Shown: positions 25,890-34,763, counted from the stretch's first letter. The stretch: DNA of 64,000 nucleotides from Orlajensenia sp001423545 (GCA_001423545.1 LMOK01000003.1:930001-994000), one strand, 5' to 3'. Made by a program: numbers and translations. The notes: a model not told the origin generated them from the letters alone.

Positions 25890-27269
25890 TCAGTTCAGGT
25901 AGTCGACCAGCTCCGAGGCCAGCCCCACGTAGCCTGCCGGAGTGAGCTTCAGCAGACGGGCCTTGGCCTCATCGCCGATGTCGAGACCCGTGACGAACTC
26001 CGCCAGGTCGGCTGCGCCGATACGGTGACCGCGGGTGAGGTCCTTGAGCTTTGCGTACGGGTCCTCGATCGATGAGCGGCCGGCCGCGACCTCCGCGCGG
26101 ATGACGGTCTGCACGGCCTCGCCGAGAACCTCCCAGTTGCCGTCGAGATCGGCGGCCAGGACCTCTTCGGCCAGGGCGATCTCGCGCAGGCCCCGCTGGA
26201 TGTTGTCCAGCGCGAGCAGCGAGTGGCCGAAGCCGACGCCGATGTTGCGCTGGGCGCTGGAGTCGGTGAGGTCGCGCTGCAGGCGGCTGGTCACCAGCGT
26301 GGCCGCGAGCGAGTCGAGCACCGCCGACGAGAGCTCGAGGTTGGCCTCGGCGTTCTCGAAGCGGATCGGGTTGATCTTGTGCGGCATGGTCGACGAGCCC
26401 GTGGCACCGGCGACGGGGATCTGCCGGAAGTAGCCCATCGAGATGTAGGTCCAGATGTCCGTGGCCAGATTGTGCAGGATGCGGTTGGCGTGCGAGATGC
26501 GGCCGTAGAGCTCCGCCTGCCAGTCGTGCGACTCGATCTGCGTCGTGAGCGGGTTCCAGTCCAGGCCGAGACCCTCGACGAACTCGCGGGAGATCGCACG
26601 CCAGTCGGCATCCGGGGCCGCGGCGAGGTGGGCGGCGAAGGTGCCCGTGGCGCCGGAGAACTTGCCCAGATACTCGGATGCCTGCACCTGCGCCGAGACG
26701 CGCGAGAGGCGGTGGGCGAACACGGCGAGCTCCTTGCCCATGGTGGTGGGCGTCGCAGGCTGACCGTGGGTGCGCGCGAGCATCGGCACGGCGCGGTGCT
26801 CGACGGCCAGGGCGGTGATGGCATCGATGACGGCGGCGAGCTTGGGCTGCCAGACCGTCGTGACGGCGTCGCGCACGATGAGCGCGTAGGAGAGGTTGTT
26901 GATGTCCTCGCTCGTGCACGCGAAGTGCGTGAGCTCGGCGATGGCGTCGAGGCCCAGCTCGTGCAGGGCGTCGCGGACGAAGTACTCCACGGCCTTCACG
27001 TCATGGCGGGTGCGGGCCTCGTGGGCGCCGATCGCGTCGATGGAGGCCTGGTCGAAGTCGCTCGCGAGGGCACGGAGCGCCGCCTTGTGCGCATCCGTCA
27101 GCGGGGAGGATCCGAAGAAGCTGCGATCGGTGAGATAGATCAGCCACTCCACCTCGACGTGCACGCGTGCCCTGTTGAGACCCGCCTCCGAGAGGAACTC
27201 GCCCAGTTCGGAGACGGCGCTCTGGTAACGGCCGTCGAGCGGGCTGAGGGGCTGGGCGGGCAGGCTCAT
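25890..27269 (-). CDS. purB: Adenylosuccinate lyase
   Basis: PurB makes AMP from adenylosuccinate and AICAR from SAICAR in purine synthesis. The 459-residue product begins MSLPAQPLSPLDGRYQSAV, and has the family blocks HFACTSEDINNLSYALIV, LARTHGQPATPTTMGKE and the flexible signature loop GSSTMPHKINPIRFENAEAN with the catalytic Ser. It matches the longer (E. coli-type) PurB. It is monocistronic here. Two regulators or riboswitches were looked for upstream and not seen. Confidence 0.96.
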   Translation of the reverse strand: MSLPAQPLSPLDGRYQSAVSELGEFLSEAGLNRARVHVEVEWLIYLTDRSFFGSSPLTDAHKAALRALASDFDQASIDAIGAHEARTRHDVKAVEYFVRDALHELGLDAIAELTHFACTSEDINNLSYALIVRDAVTTVWQPKLAAVIDAITALAVEHRAVPMLARTHGQPATPTTMGKELAVFAHRLSRVSAQVQASEYLGKFSGATGTFAAHLAAAPDADWRAISREFVEGLGLDWNPLTTQIESHDWQAELYGRISHANRILHNLATDIWTYISMGYFRQIPVAGATGSSTMPHKINPIRFENAEANLELSSAVLDSLAATLVTSRLQRDLTDSSAQRNIGVGFGHSLLALDNIQRGLREIALAEEVLAADLDGNWEVLGEAVQTVIRAEVAAGRSSIEDPYAKLKDLTRGHRIGAADLAEFVTGLDIGDEAKARLLKLTPAGYVGLASELVDYLN

Positions 27270-27432
27270 GGGAATCCCTGTCTGAGTTCGGGAGGAGAAG
27301 GTGGCGTCGAAGAGCCGGCGGTGCCGGGCAGCGACCCCTCCATCATCCCAAGAAAGCGTGGGCATCCCCAAGCCGCTGATGCCATGCTGGCCGTAGCGCG
27401 GTCGCGCCGAGACCGGGGAGAGGGGAATCGCC

Positions 27433-28347
27433 GTGCCGGATGCTCCGGACGCCGACATCGTCGTCGACGCGCACCTCGTCGAACGTCTCGTGCGCACCCA
27501 GCGCCCCGACCTGCTCGGCCCGCTCCAGCTCGTGGCGAACGGCTGGGACAACGCCGTGTTCCGACTGGGTGGGGATCTGGCGGTGCGGATGCCGCGGCGC
27601 AGCACCGCGGCCCACCTCATCGAGCACGAACAGGAGTGGCTGCCGTCGATCGCGGCCCGCGTGCCCGTCGCGGTGCCCCTGCCGGTGCATGCGGGGGAAC
27701 CCGCCGCGGAGTTCCCGTGGCCGTGGTCGATCGTGCCCTGGTTCGACGGGCGGTCTGCGGCATCCGTCGCCCCGGCGTCGCGGGCGGGCGTCGCGGCGGA
27801 GCTCGCCGACTTCGTGCACGCCCTCGCGGTGCCGGCGCCGGGCGACGCTCCGCACAACCCCTATCGCGGCGTGCCGCTCGCCGATCGCGACGAGGTCGTG
27901 TGGGAGAGGCTCGCCGGGCGCCGGGTGGAGCGGGCCGCCGAGCTGGCGGTGCTCTGGGATCACCTCGTGCAGGCGGAGCCGTGGACCGGGCCTCCTCTCT
28001 GGGTGCACGGCGACCTGCATCCCGCGAACATCGTGGTGACGGATGCCGATCCCGGTGCAGCGGGTGGCGGGCCTGCGGCGCTCGTCGCCGTCGTCGACTT
28101 CGGAGACCTGACCGCTGGGGATCCTGCGACGGACCTCGCCGTGGCCTGGCTCGCCTTCGACGCCGTCGGGCGCGCGGCGTTCCGGGCGCGGATCGACGAG
28201 CTCGGGCCGCGTGACGAGGCGACGTGGCAGCGAGCTCGGGCATGGGCGCTGGTGTGGGCGACGGCGGTGGCCGAGTCCGCCGATGGCGACGGACCGATCG
28301 CGGCGATCGGCAGGCACGCCGTGGCCCAGGTGCTGTTGGAGGAGTGA
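27433..28347 (+). CDS. Aminoglycoside-phosphotransferase-fold (APH) kinase
   Basis: The 304-residue protein has an APH/choline-kinase fold: nucleotide-loop region VANGWDNAVFRLGGDLAVRMPR (Lys replaced by Arg in the RMP motif), hinge WSIVPWFDG, catalytic loop WVHGDLHPANIVV with Asp and Asn, and the metal-binding VVDFGDLTAGDPATDLA. Relatives phosphorylate many small molecules, so an antibiotic-resistance role cannot be assumed. Purine-rich GGGGAGAGGGG lies upstream of GTG 27433. It converges on the phosphatase gene. Confidence 0.88.
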   Translation: MPDAPDADIVVDAHLVERLVRTQRPDLLGPLQLVANGWDNAVFRLGGDLAVRMPRRSTAAHLIEHEQEWLPSIAARVPVAVPLPVHAGEPAAEFPWPWSIVPWFDGRSAASVAPASRAGVAAELADFVHALAVPAPGDAPHNPYRGVPLADRDEVVWERLAGRRVERAAELAVLWDHLVQAEPWTGPPLWVHGDLHPANIVVTDADPGAAGGGPAALVAVVDFGDLTAGDPATDLAVAWLAFDAVGRAAFRARIDELGPRDEATWQRARAWALVWATAVAESADGDGPIAAIGRHAVAQVLLEE

Positions 28348-28356
28348 GCCGGCGGC

Positions 28357-28875
28357 TCAGCCGCGCTGGCGCAGCGCCGGTGCGAGCTGCCGGAACAGGG
28401 CGGCGGTGGCGCGCTCGATCATGACGAGCACGGCGTCGAACATGGCTCGGTCCGAGTAGTACGGGTCGGGCACGTCTCGCAGGGCGGCCTGCTCGGGATC
28501 GAAGCTCAGCAGCATGCGCACCTTGTCGCGCTGGTCATCGGTCTGGGCCCAGTTGCGCAGGATCCTCTCCTGCGATCCGTCGAACACGACGATGAGGTCG
28601 TAGTCGTCGAAGGCGTGTGAATCGAACTGCCTGGCGCGGTGTTGCGAACCGTCGAGGCCGTGCTCTCCGAGCGCGGCGATGGTGCGCTCGTCGGCCTGCT
28701 CCCCCACGTGCCAGTCGCCCGTGCCCGCCGACGACACCTGGATCTGGGCCGTGAGGCCCGCGCGCGCCACCTGTTCGCGCATGGCGACCTCGGCCATGGG
28801 CGAGCGGCAGATGTTGCCGGTGCACACGAACGAGATGCGGAACGGCGTCGAGTCGTCCGTGGGACCAGCGGGCAT
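28357..28875 (-). CDS. Low-molecular-weight protein tyrosine phosphatase
   Basis: LMW-PTPs remove phosphate from protein tyrosine. The 172-residue product has the P-loop FVCTGNICRSPMAEV with catalytic Cys18 and Arg24, and the general-acid loop VPDPYYSD near residue 137. Length is typical (mycobacterial PtpA-like). ATG 28875 lies 6 nt after CAGAAT on the minus strand and has no clear Shine-Dalgarno. Confidence 0.93.
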   Translation of the reverse strand: MPAGPTDDSTPFRISFVCTGNICRSPMAEVAMREQVARAGLTAQIQVSSAGTGDWHVGEQADERTIAALGEHGLDGSQHRARQFDSHAFDDYDLIVVFDGSQERILRNWAQTDDQRDKVRMLLSFDPEQAALRDVPDPYYSDRAMFDAVLVMIERATAALFRQLAPALRQRG

Positions 28876-28881
28876 GGCACC

Positions 28882-28887
28882 ATTCTG
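28882..28887 (-). promoter_or_regulatory. Possible -10 element CAGAAT for the phosphatase gene
   Basis: CAGAAT on the minus strand ends 6 nt before ATG 28875. It departs from TANNNT at the first base, so support is weak. Confidence 0.3.
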
Positions 28888-29023
28888 GCCGACTGCGGCA
28901 CTCCTGCACAGGGCCGGACCACGGACGGTCGCCCCCCGATCGGGATGCCCCGGCCTCGGGAAGCCGCCATCGAGCCACACTCGACGCAGTGCGCGACGCA
29001 CTCACGAGCCGGGACGGTGGCCC

Positions 29024-29311
29024 ATGTCGACGGGTGGTACGCATGCTCTCCTCACTCCGGCCGAGCGCGCAGACCTTGAGATGCAGGCCACGGTTCTGGC
29101 CAGGCTGCGTGCCGAGGTCGACGAGGCCATCGTGCGCGCGGTCCTCGAACCCGGCGTCTGGAACTCCCCGGCACGGGACGCGTGCGCGGTCAGGGTCGAC
29201 GAGCTGCGCGCCGCACTCCGCACGGTGCACGCAGCGCTCGATGATGCGGGCGAGCTGGTGCGTGTGCGCCTGGCCGGGGGCGATGTCCTCGATGCCTACG
29301 GAGCCGGATGA
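29024..29311 (+). CDS. Small helical protein, WXG100-like (uncertain)
   Basis: The 95-residue product is predicted to be two helices with a central W-containing turn: a first helix RADLEMQATVLARLRAEVDE, then GVWNSPARDACAVRVDELRA, then a second helix. Size, helix-turn-helix layout and the Trp-x-x-Pro turn resemble WXG100/ESX substrates, but the canonical WxG is not present (WNS). Its TGA overlaps the ATG of the following lipase-like gene. The pairing of a small helical protein with a larger protein bearing a helical N-terminus recalls secreted effector modules. No secretion genes are in the window. Confidence 0.55.
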   Translation: MSTGGTHALLTPAERADLEMQATVLARLRAEVDEAIVRAVLEPGVWNSPARDACAVRVDELRAALRTVHAALDDAGELVRVRLAGGDVLDAYGAG

Positions 29312-30876
29312 ACTTCCGGCCTGACGGACCGGCCTCGCGGTCGGGCGGACCGCTGATGATCTCCGGTGCGGGGTCGTCTGCTGTGGCGACCGACGAGCTG
29401 TTCGCCCTGTCGGCGCGCCTGCGTTCCATCGCGGCATCCGGAGAGCATTGGGTCGATGCGCTCGGAACCCTCGGCTGGCTGAGCGGATCCGACCGGCTCA
29501 CAGGGGCGCTGGAGGAGGCCAGGGAGGCCGCCGGCATCGTCGCCTCCGACGCCGACGACATCGCGGACGCCCTCGACCGCTCGGCCGAAGGGTACGGCGA
29601 GATGGAGCGCCGCGGCGTCGCGCTGCAGCAGGCGCTCGGCGGGCTGCTCGGCTGGGTCGGCGGCTTCCTCGCGGTCGGCATGCTGCCGGCGCTGGTCTGG
29701 GGCGCCGGCCTGCTGGCCGTCGACGTCGTACTGGCATGGTTCTTCGTGCAGGGCGTGAATCGCCTGCTGGGTCGGCCTGTCGACGACCCGTCGGCGTGGC
29801 TGGAGCGCAACAACGGAGTGCTCAACTCGCCCCAGACCGTCGCGTTGGTGCGCATGATGGTCGCCTCCGTCGATGATGCCGCCGGTGGAGTCATCCGCCT
29901 GCCCTATCCGCTCGCTCGGGCGCTCGGGGAGGCCGGACTCGACGTGTTCGGGGTCGGCTCCTCGGCGTTCGGCATCACGGTGCTCGGCGGCCTGTTCGGT
30001 GTCGTGCGCGAGACACCGGTGCGCGTCGCCCAGGTCGGCTCCGACGGTTCCCGGCTCCCGACCCGCACGCGACGTGGTGCGCCGATCGGCCCGACGGCCG
30101 GGGCTGCCGTCGCGGCTCCCCGCGGCGTGGCCGAGCTGCTCGAGCGGATTCCGCGCGCTGATCCCGACGTTCCCGTTCGCGAGCCCGACGTTCCCCAGGT
30201 GCGCGTCGAGCGCTACGGCACCGACGACGACCCGCAGTGGGTGGCGTACATCGGCGGCACGGTCTCCTGGGAGGTGTCCGGATCCACCGAGCCCTGGGAC
30301 CTCACCTCCAATGTGCACGCCGTGGCCGGGACGGATTCCGGTTCCTACCGCGCGGTGCTCGACGCGCTCGAGCAGGTCGGAGTTCGCGAGGGAGATCGCA
30401 TCACGGCCGTCGGTCACTCGCAGGGCGGCCTGCTCGCTGCGCAACTCGTCTCGGATGAGCGGTACACGGGGTCGGGGCTGGTGACGGCAGGCGCTCCCAT
30501 CGCGCAGCTCGCCGTTCCGGCCGACGTGCCGACCCTGCAGCTCGAGCACAGCGACGACATCGTGCCGGCGCTCGGCGGCTACAGCGAGGCCGACGCGTCG
30601 CCCGAGCATCTCGTGGCCCGCCGGGAGTACCTCGCGAACCGAACCGATCCCGTCGACGGCCCGGTTCCCGCACACGCCCTCGACTCCTACCGGGAGACGG
30701 CCGTCGTGGTCGACACCTCCGCCGAGCCGCGTCTCGTCGCCCTGCGCGAGCGACTGGCCGACGTCATCATGGGCGCGGGCGGCGGTGGCGCGGGCGGGGG
30801 TGCTGCCGGAGCGAGCACAGGGCCCGCCTCTGCGGCATCCGGAACCGCCACGTGGTGGCGGGGCGAACGGCGCTGA
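29308..30876 (+). CDS. Lipase/alpha-beta hydrolase with helical and membrane N-terminal region
   Basis: The 522-residue protein has a helical N-terminal region (about residues 20-110), a hydrophobic stretch GWVGGFLAVGMLPALVWGAG and following (about 112-150), and a C-terminal alpha/beta-hydrolase domain. The nucleophile elbow is GHSQGG with Ser371. A downstream EHSDDIVP supplies a likely catalytic Asp and VPAHALDSY a likely His. The C-terminus is a Gly/Ala-rich tail with GGGGAGGGAAG. The substrate is unknown. It overlaps the small helical gene by 4 bp. The N-terminal helices may be a partner-binding or export region. Confidence 0.75.
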   Translation: MNFRPDGPASRSGGPLMISGAGSSAVATDELFALSARLRSIAASGEHWVDALGTLGWLSGSDRLTGALEEAREAAGIVASDADDIADALDRSAEGYGEMERRGVALQQALGGLLGWVGGFLAVGMLPALVWGAGLLAVDVVLAWFFVQGVNRLLGRPVDDPSAWLERNNGVLNSPQTVALVRMMVASVDDAAGGVIRLPYPLARALGEAGLDVFGVGSSAFGITVLGGLFGVVRETPVRVAQVGSDGSRLPTRTRRGAPIGPTAGAAVAAPRGVAELLERIPRADPDVPVREPDVPQVRVERYGTDDDPQWVAYIGGTVSWEVSGSTEPWDLTSNVHAVAGTDSGSYRAVLDALEQVGVREGDRITAVGHSQGGLLAAQLVSDERYTGSGLVTAGAPIAQLAVPADVPTLQLEHSDDIVPALGGYSEADASPEHLVARREYLANRTDPVDGPVPAHALDSYRETAVVVDTSAEPRLVALRERLADVIMGAGGGGAGGGAAGASTGPASAASGTATWWRGERR

Positions 30877-30903
30877 GGCGGGCCCTGGGTCAGCGGATCG
30901 AGA

Positions 30904-31293
30904 TCAGTCGGCGCGACGCGGGCGGATGAAGATGCCCAGGATGCTGGCGATGATCGAGAGCACGAGTGCTCCCAGCACGGCCCACCAGAAGCCGTCGACG
31001 GTGAGGCCGAAGCCCATGAGGCTGCTGATCCAGGACACGAGCAACAGGAGCAGCGCGTTGACGACGAGCGAGATCAGGCCGAGCGTGAGGATGTAGAGCG
31101 GGAACGCCACAATGCGGATGAACGTGCCGATGATGCCGTTCACCAGGCCGAAGATCAGCCCGATGATCAGGTAGGTGAGCACGGTTCCCACCGCGGTGTC
31201 CTCGTAGGGCGTCATGTGCACGCCGCCGTAGACGATCAGCGTGGTCAGCCAGAGGGCGAGAGCGTTGACGATGAGTCTCAGGAGGAAAGCCAT
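30904..31293 (-). CDS. Phage-holin-family-4 / YvlD-type membrane protein
   Basis: The 129-residue product has four hydrophobic segments with the family blocks MAFLLRLIVNALALWLTTLI at the start, GLIFGLVNGIIGTFIRI, and LTLGLISLVVNALLLLLVSW. It matches the Pfam group named phage holin 4 superfamily (mycobacterial and Bacillus YvlD-like). The name does not imply phage origin; no phage genes surround it. Function is unknown. Confidence 0.85.
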   Translation of the reverse strand: MAFLLRLIVNALALWLTTLIVYGGVHMTPYEDTAVGTVLTYLIIGLIFGLVNGIIGTFIRIVAFPLYILTLGLISLVVNALLLLLVSWISSLMGFGLTVDGFWWAVLGALVLSIIASILGIFIRPRRAD

Positions 31294-31372
31294 GCCACAA
31301 CTATGGCATCGGGATCCGCGGCCCTCGGGATTTCCGCGGGAATCGCATGCCCGCCGCGGAATCGGCCGTGTC

Positions 31373-31378
31373 TAGACT
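31373..31378 (+). promoter_or_regulatory. -10 element TAGACT for a leaderless aminotransferase transcript
   Basis: TAGACT ends 7 nt before GTG 31386, and no Shine-Dalgarno lies between them. Confidence 0.45.
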
Positions 31379-31385
31379 CGACTGC

Positions 31386-32513
31386 GTGACCGCTGCAACG
31401 CCCCCCTCGAACGCCGCGCCGTCCGCCGGCATCCGCCTGCGTCCGGAGATCGCCGCGCTTCCCGCCTACAGGCAGGGCCGCGCCGCCGCGCCCGACGGAT
31501 TCAAGTTGTCGAGCAACGAGAATCCCTATGACCCGCTGCCGGGCGTCGCCGAGGCCGTCGCCGCGGCGTCGGACTTCAACCGCTACCCCGACGCCAGCGC
31601 CCTCGCCCTGCGCGAGAAGCTCGCCGAGCGCTTCGGCCGCACGGCGGACGAGGTGCACATCGGTGCCGGATCGGTGGCGCTGCTCGCCCAGCTCATCCTG
31701 GCGACCTCCGGCCCGGGCGACGAGGTCGTCTACTCCTGGCGCTCCTTCGAGGCCTACCCCGGCCTCGTCACCGTCGCCGGGGCCACCAGCGTGCAGGTTC
31801 CCAACCGCGCCGATCACTCCCACGACCTGGTCGCGATGGCCGCTGCGGTGACGGATGCCACTCGACTCGTCATCGTCTGCTCCCCCAACAACCCCACGGG
31901 AACGATCGTGGCGGCCGAGGAGTTCTCGGCCTTCCTCGCCGACATCCCCGAGGACGTGCTCGTGGTGCTCGACGAGGCCTACGCCGAGTTCGTCACCGAA
32001 CCGCGTGCGGTCGACGGGGTGCCCTTGCTGGCTCGGCACCAGAACCTCGTGGTGCTCCGCACCTTCTCCAAGGCCTACGGTCTGGCCGGCCTCCGCGTCG
32101 GCTACGCCCTCGGTCCGGTGGCCGTGCTCGACGCTGCCCGCGCCACGGCGATCCCGCTGTCAGTCACGGGGCAGGCCTCGGCGGCGGCGATCGCCTCGCT
32201 CGACGCCGAGGACGAGTTGTTGGAGCGCGTGCGCCACATCATCGCGCGTCGCGACGCGGTCTACGCGGGGCTGCTCGAACAGGGCTGGGACGCCCCGAAG
32301 CCCTCGGGCAACTTCATCTGGCTGCCGACGGGCGAGCACACGACCGCAGCGGCCGAGCGCCTGTTCGAGGCCGGGCTCGTCGTGCGCGCCTTCGCCCCGG
32401 AAGGCATCCGCGTGTCGATCGGAGAGGAAGAATCGGTGGAGAAACTCCTACAGATCTCCGAAGAGATTGTGCGCTCTCTACCAGAAGGGCACTCCGCGCG
32501 GCGGATAGCGTAG
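31386..32513 (+). CDS. hisC: Histidinol-phosphate / aromatic aminotransferase
   Basis: This fold-type I PLP enzyme belongs to the HisC/Pat group, converting histidinol phosphate or aromatic 2-oxoacids. The 375-residue product has KLSSNENPYDP at the N-terminus, NRYPDASALALREKLAE, VIVCSPNNPTGT, LDEAYAEFV, and the PLP lysine in LRTFSKAYGLAGLRVGYAL. With no his genes nearby, an aromatic aminotransferase (Pat) role is as likely as HisC. Start GTG 31386 is chosen over the upstream in-frame ATG 31347 because of the TAGACT element. Four bases separate it from pdhA. Confidence 0.85.
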   Translation: MTAATPPSNAAPSAGIRLRPEIAALPAYRQGRAAAPDGFKLSSNENPYDPLPGVAEAVAAASDFNRYPDASALALREKLAERFGRTADEVHIGAGSVALLAQLILATSGPGDEVVYSWRSFEAYPGLVTVAGATSVQVPNRADHSHDLVAMAAAVTDATRLVIVCSPNNPTGTIVAAEEFSAFLADIPEDVLVVLDEAYAEFVTEPRAVDGVPLLARHQNLVVLRTFSKAYGLAGLRVGYALGPVAVLDAARATAIPLSVTGQASAAAIASLDAEDELLERVRHIIARRDAVYAGLLEQGWDAPKPSGNFIWLPTGEHTTAAAERLFEAGLVVRAFAPEGIRVSIGEEESVEKLLQISEEIVRSLPEGHSARRIA

Positions 32514-32517
32514 AGAA

Positions 32518-33651
32518 ATGGCAGCCAACTCGAACGACTTCAGCGTGCCGACTGTGCAGCTGCTCGCGCCGGATGGAACCTTCGCTCCGAACGAGGCGGC
32601 CGAGGAGTTCGTGCCGTACTTCGAGCGTCTGACCGACGCCGACCACGAGCGCTTCTACCGCGAGATGGTGGTCATCCGCCGCTTCGATCGCGAGGCGGCC
32701 AACCTGCAGCGCCAGGGCCAGCTCGCCCTCTGGGTTCCGAGCCACGGCCAGGAGGCCGCCCAGGTCGGGTCGGCATTCGCCACCCGCCCGCAGGACCACA
32801 TCTTCCCGTCCTACCGCGAGCACGTCGTGGGAAAGATGCGCGGCCTCGACGTCGTCGACGTGCTGCGGATGCTCAAGGGACTCACCCTCGGAGGCTGGGT
32901 TCCCGAGGAGAACGGCAACTTCCACCTCTACACGCTGGTGCTCGCGTCCCAGACGCTGCACGCGACCGGCTATGCCATGGGCATGCAGTTCGACGGTGCC
33001 ACGGCGACGGGCGACCCCGAGCGGGACGAGGCCGTGATCGTCTACTTCGGAGATGGCGCGTCCTCGCAGGGTGACGCCAGTGAGGCGCTGGTCTTCGCCG
33101 CGAGCTACCAGACCCCGCAGGTGTTCTTCCTGCAGAACAACGGCTGGGCCATCTCGGTGCCCGCGAGTCGCCAGTCGCGCACGCCGTTCGCCCTCCGCGG
33201 CCACGGCTTCGGCATGCGGTCGAACCGCATCGACGGCAACGACGTGTTCGCGAGCTACGCCGTCACCGCCAAGCACCTCGACGACGCCAGGGCCGGCCAC
33301 GGCCCCGCCCTCATCGAGGCGATGACCTACCGGGTCGGCGCCCACACGACGGCCGACGACCCCACCAAGTACCGGCTCGACGCCGATCTCGCCGACTGGG
33401 TCGCGAAGGACCCGATCGTGCGCCTGAAGGCCTACCTCGAGAATCGCGGCGTCACGCAGTCCTTCCTCGACGACGTCGAGCAGGAGGCGGCCGACTTCGC
33501 CTCCGACGCGCGGAAGCGCGCGCTCGAGGTCGTGGCCCCAGACCAGGACGTCATCTTCGACAACGTCTACGCCGAGGCGAACGCGACACTCGTCGAGGAG
33601 CGCGCGTGGTTCGAAGCGTACGAGGCGTCCTTCGAGGAGGCGCAGTCGTGA
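32518..33651 (+). CDS. pdhA: 2-oxoacid dehydrogenase E1 component, alpha subunit
   Basis: E1alpha with E1beta decarboxylates a 2-oxoacid (pyruvate or branched-chain) using thiamine diphosphate and passes the acyl group to E2. The 377-residue product has the TPP motif starting GDGASSQGDASEALVFAASY and ending LQNN, plus HGQEAAQVGSAFA and SYREH near the middle, and YRVGAHTTADDP. The branched-chain type is suggested by length and by the HTTADD block, but pyruvate is not excluded. The last nine residues (EASFEEAQS) recur in the mini-ORF that follows. TAGCGT at 32505-32510 could be an internal promoter. Confidence 0.93.
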   Translation: MAANSNDFSVPTVQLLAPDGTFAPNEAAEEFVPYFERLTDADHERFYREMVVIRRFDREAANLQRQGQLALWVPSHGQEAAQVGSAFATRPQDHIFPSYREHVVGKMRGLDVVDVLRMLKGLTLGGWVPEENGNFHLYTLVLASQTLHATGYAMGMQFDGATATGDPERDEAVIVYFGDGASSQGDASEALVFAASYQTPQVFFLQNNGWAISVPASRQSRTPFALRGHGFGMRSNRIDGNDVFASYAVTAKHLDDARAGHGPALIEAMTYRVGAHTTADDPTKYRLDADLADWVAKDPIVRLKAYLENRGVTQSFLDDVEQEAADFASDARKRALEVVAPDQDVIFDNVYAEANATLVEERAWFEAYEASFEEAQS

Positions 33652-33716
33652 TGTCTGAATTCGCCGGTTCGATCGAAGACAACACCGAGGCATCCTTCGA
33701 GGAGGCGCAGTCATGA
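33621..33716 (+). repeat. 31-bp direct repeat at the pdhA-pdhB junction
   Basis: Positions 33621-33651 (end of pdhA) and 33686-33716 (just before and into pdhB) are 31-bp copies, identical at 29 positions by eye, 65 bp apart. Each contains GAGGAGG and ends in a stop codon overlapping or touching the next ATG. It looks like a local tandem duplication that copied the pdhA end with its coupling ribosome binding site. Confidence 0.85.
33651..33716 (+). CDS. 21-codon mini-ORF bridging pdhA and pdhB
   Basis: ATG 33651 overlaps the last base of the pdhA TGA (TGATG), and the TGA at 33714-33716 overlaps the pdhB ATG at 33713 (ATGA). The peptide begins MSEFAGS and ends EASFEEAQS, the same nine residues that end pdhA. 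GAGGAGG precedes both the mini-ORF start and the pdhB start. It is probably a by-product of the local duplication, working as a translational relay. A functional peptide cannot be excluded. Confidence 0.55.
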   Translation: MSEFAGSIEDNTEASFEEAQS

Positions 33717-34750
33717 CAGACACCGACACCAGGCCGGCGGCATCCGTGACCGAATCCGGCACCCGTCGCACCGGGACCGAGAACCTCCCCCTCGGCAAGG
33801 CCATCAACGCCGGACTCCGCCAGGCGATGCTCGACGACCCCAAGGTTCTCCTCATGGGTGAGGACATCGGTCCTCTCGGCGGAGTCTTCCGGGTGACGGA
33901 GGGGCTGATCCAGGAGTTCGGCGACAAGCGCGTGCTCGACACCCCTCTCGCGGAGTCGGGCATCGTGGGAACCGCCATCGGGCTCGCCATGCGCGGCTAC
34001 AGGCCGGTCATCGAGATCCAGTTCGACGGCTTCATCTTCCCGGCGTTCGACCAGATCACCACGCAGCTGGCGCGCATGCGCAACCGGCACGAGGGCGGCG
34101 TCACCATGCCCGTCGTCATCAGAGTGCCCTACGGCGGACACATCGGCTCGATCGAGCACCACCAGGAGAGCCCCGAGGCCTACTTCGCGCACACCCCCGG
34201 GCTGCGCGTGGTCAGCCCGTCGACGCCGAACGACGCCTACTGGATGATCCAGCAGGCCATCCGGAGCGACGACCCCGTGCTGTTCTTCGAGCCGAAGAGC
34301 CGCTACTGGCCCAAGGGCGCAGTCGACTTCGACAGCGAGCCCACTCCCCTGCACGCCACCCGCGTCGTGCGCCAGGGATCCGACGTCACCGTCGTCGGTC
34401 ACGGGGCGATGGTCACCACGCTGCTCGAGGCGGCCGACATCGCCGCCGAGGAGGGCACGAGCCTCGAGGTCATCGACATCCGTTCGATCTCGCCGCTCGA
34501 CTACGGCCCCATCCTCTCCTCGGTCGAGAAGACCGGGCGCCTCATCGTCGCGCAGGAGGCCTCGGGCTTCGTGAGCGTCGGGTCCGAGATCGCCGCCACG
34601 GTCGCCGAGCGCGCCTTCTACCTGCTGCAGGCCCCGGTGCTGCGGGTGTCCAGCTACGACACCCCGTTCCCGCCCGCCGCGGTCGAGACGCAGTTCCTTC
34701 CGAGCCCCGACCGGGTGCTCGAGGCCGTCGACCGCGCCTTGGCGTACTGA
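33713..34750 (+). CDS. pdhB: 2-oxoacid dehydrogenase E1 component, beta subunit
   Basis: E1beta completes the heterotetrameric decarboxylase. The 345-residue product has LLMGEDIGPLGGVFRVTEGL, DTPLAESGIVGTAIGLAMRG, EIQFDGFIFPAFDQI and VIRVPYGGHIGSIEHHQESPEAYF, all E1beta hallmarks, with ends LEVIDIRSISPLD. GAGGAGG lies upstream and the ATG overlaps the mini-ORF stop. Confidence 0.94.
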   Translation: MTDTDTRPAASVTESGTRRTGTENLPLGKAINAGLRQAMLDDPKVLLMGEDIGPLGGVFRVTEGLIQEFGDKRVLDTPLAESGIVGTAIGLAMRGYRPVIEIQFDGFIFPAFDQITTQLARMRNRHEGGVTMPVVIRVPYGGHIGSIEHHQESPEAYFAHTPGLRVVSPSTPNDAYWMIQQAIRSDDPVLFFEPKSRYWPKGAVDFDSEPTPLHATRVVRQGSDVTVVGHGAMVTTLLEAADIAAEEGTSLEVIDIRSISPLDYGPILSSVEKTGRLIVAQEASGFVSVGSEIAATVAERAFYLLQAPVLRVSSYDTPFPPAAVETQFLPSPDRVLEAVDRALAY

Positions 34751-34763
34751 GAGGCTGCACCTG

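Noticed and set aside
27433..28347. Aminoglycoside resistance gene
   Set aside because: The APH fold is shared by many small-molecule kinases and nothing here identifies an antibiotic substrate.
30904..31293. Prophage remnant suggested by a phage-holin family name
   Set aside because: The family is a common chromosomal membrane protein group; no other phage genes are nearby.
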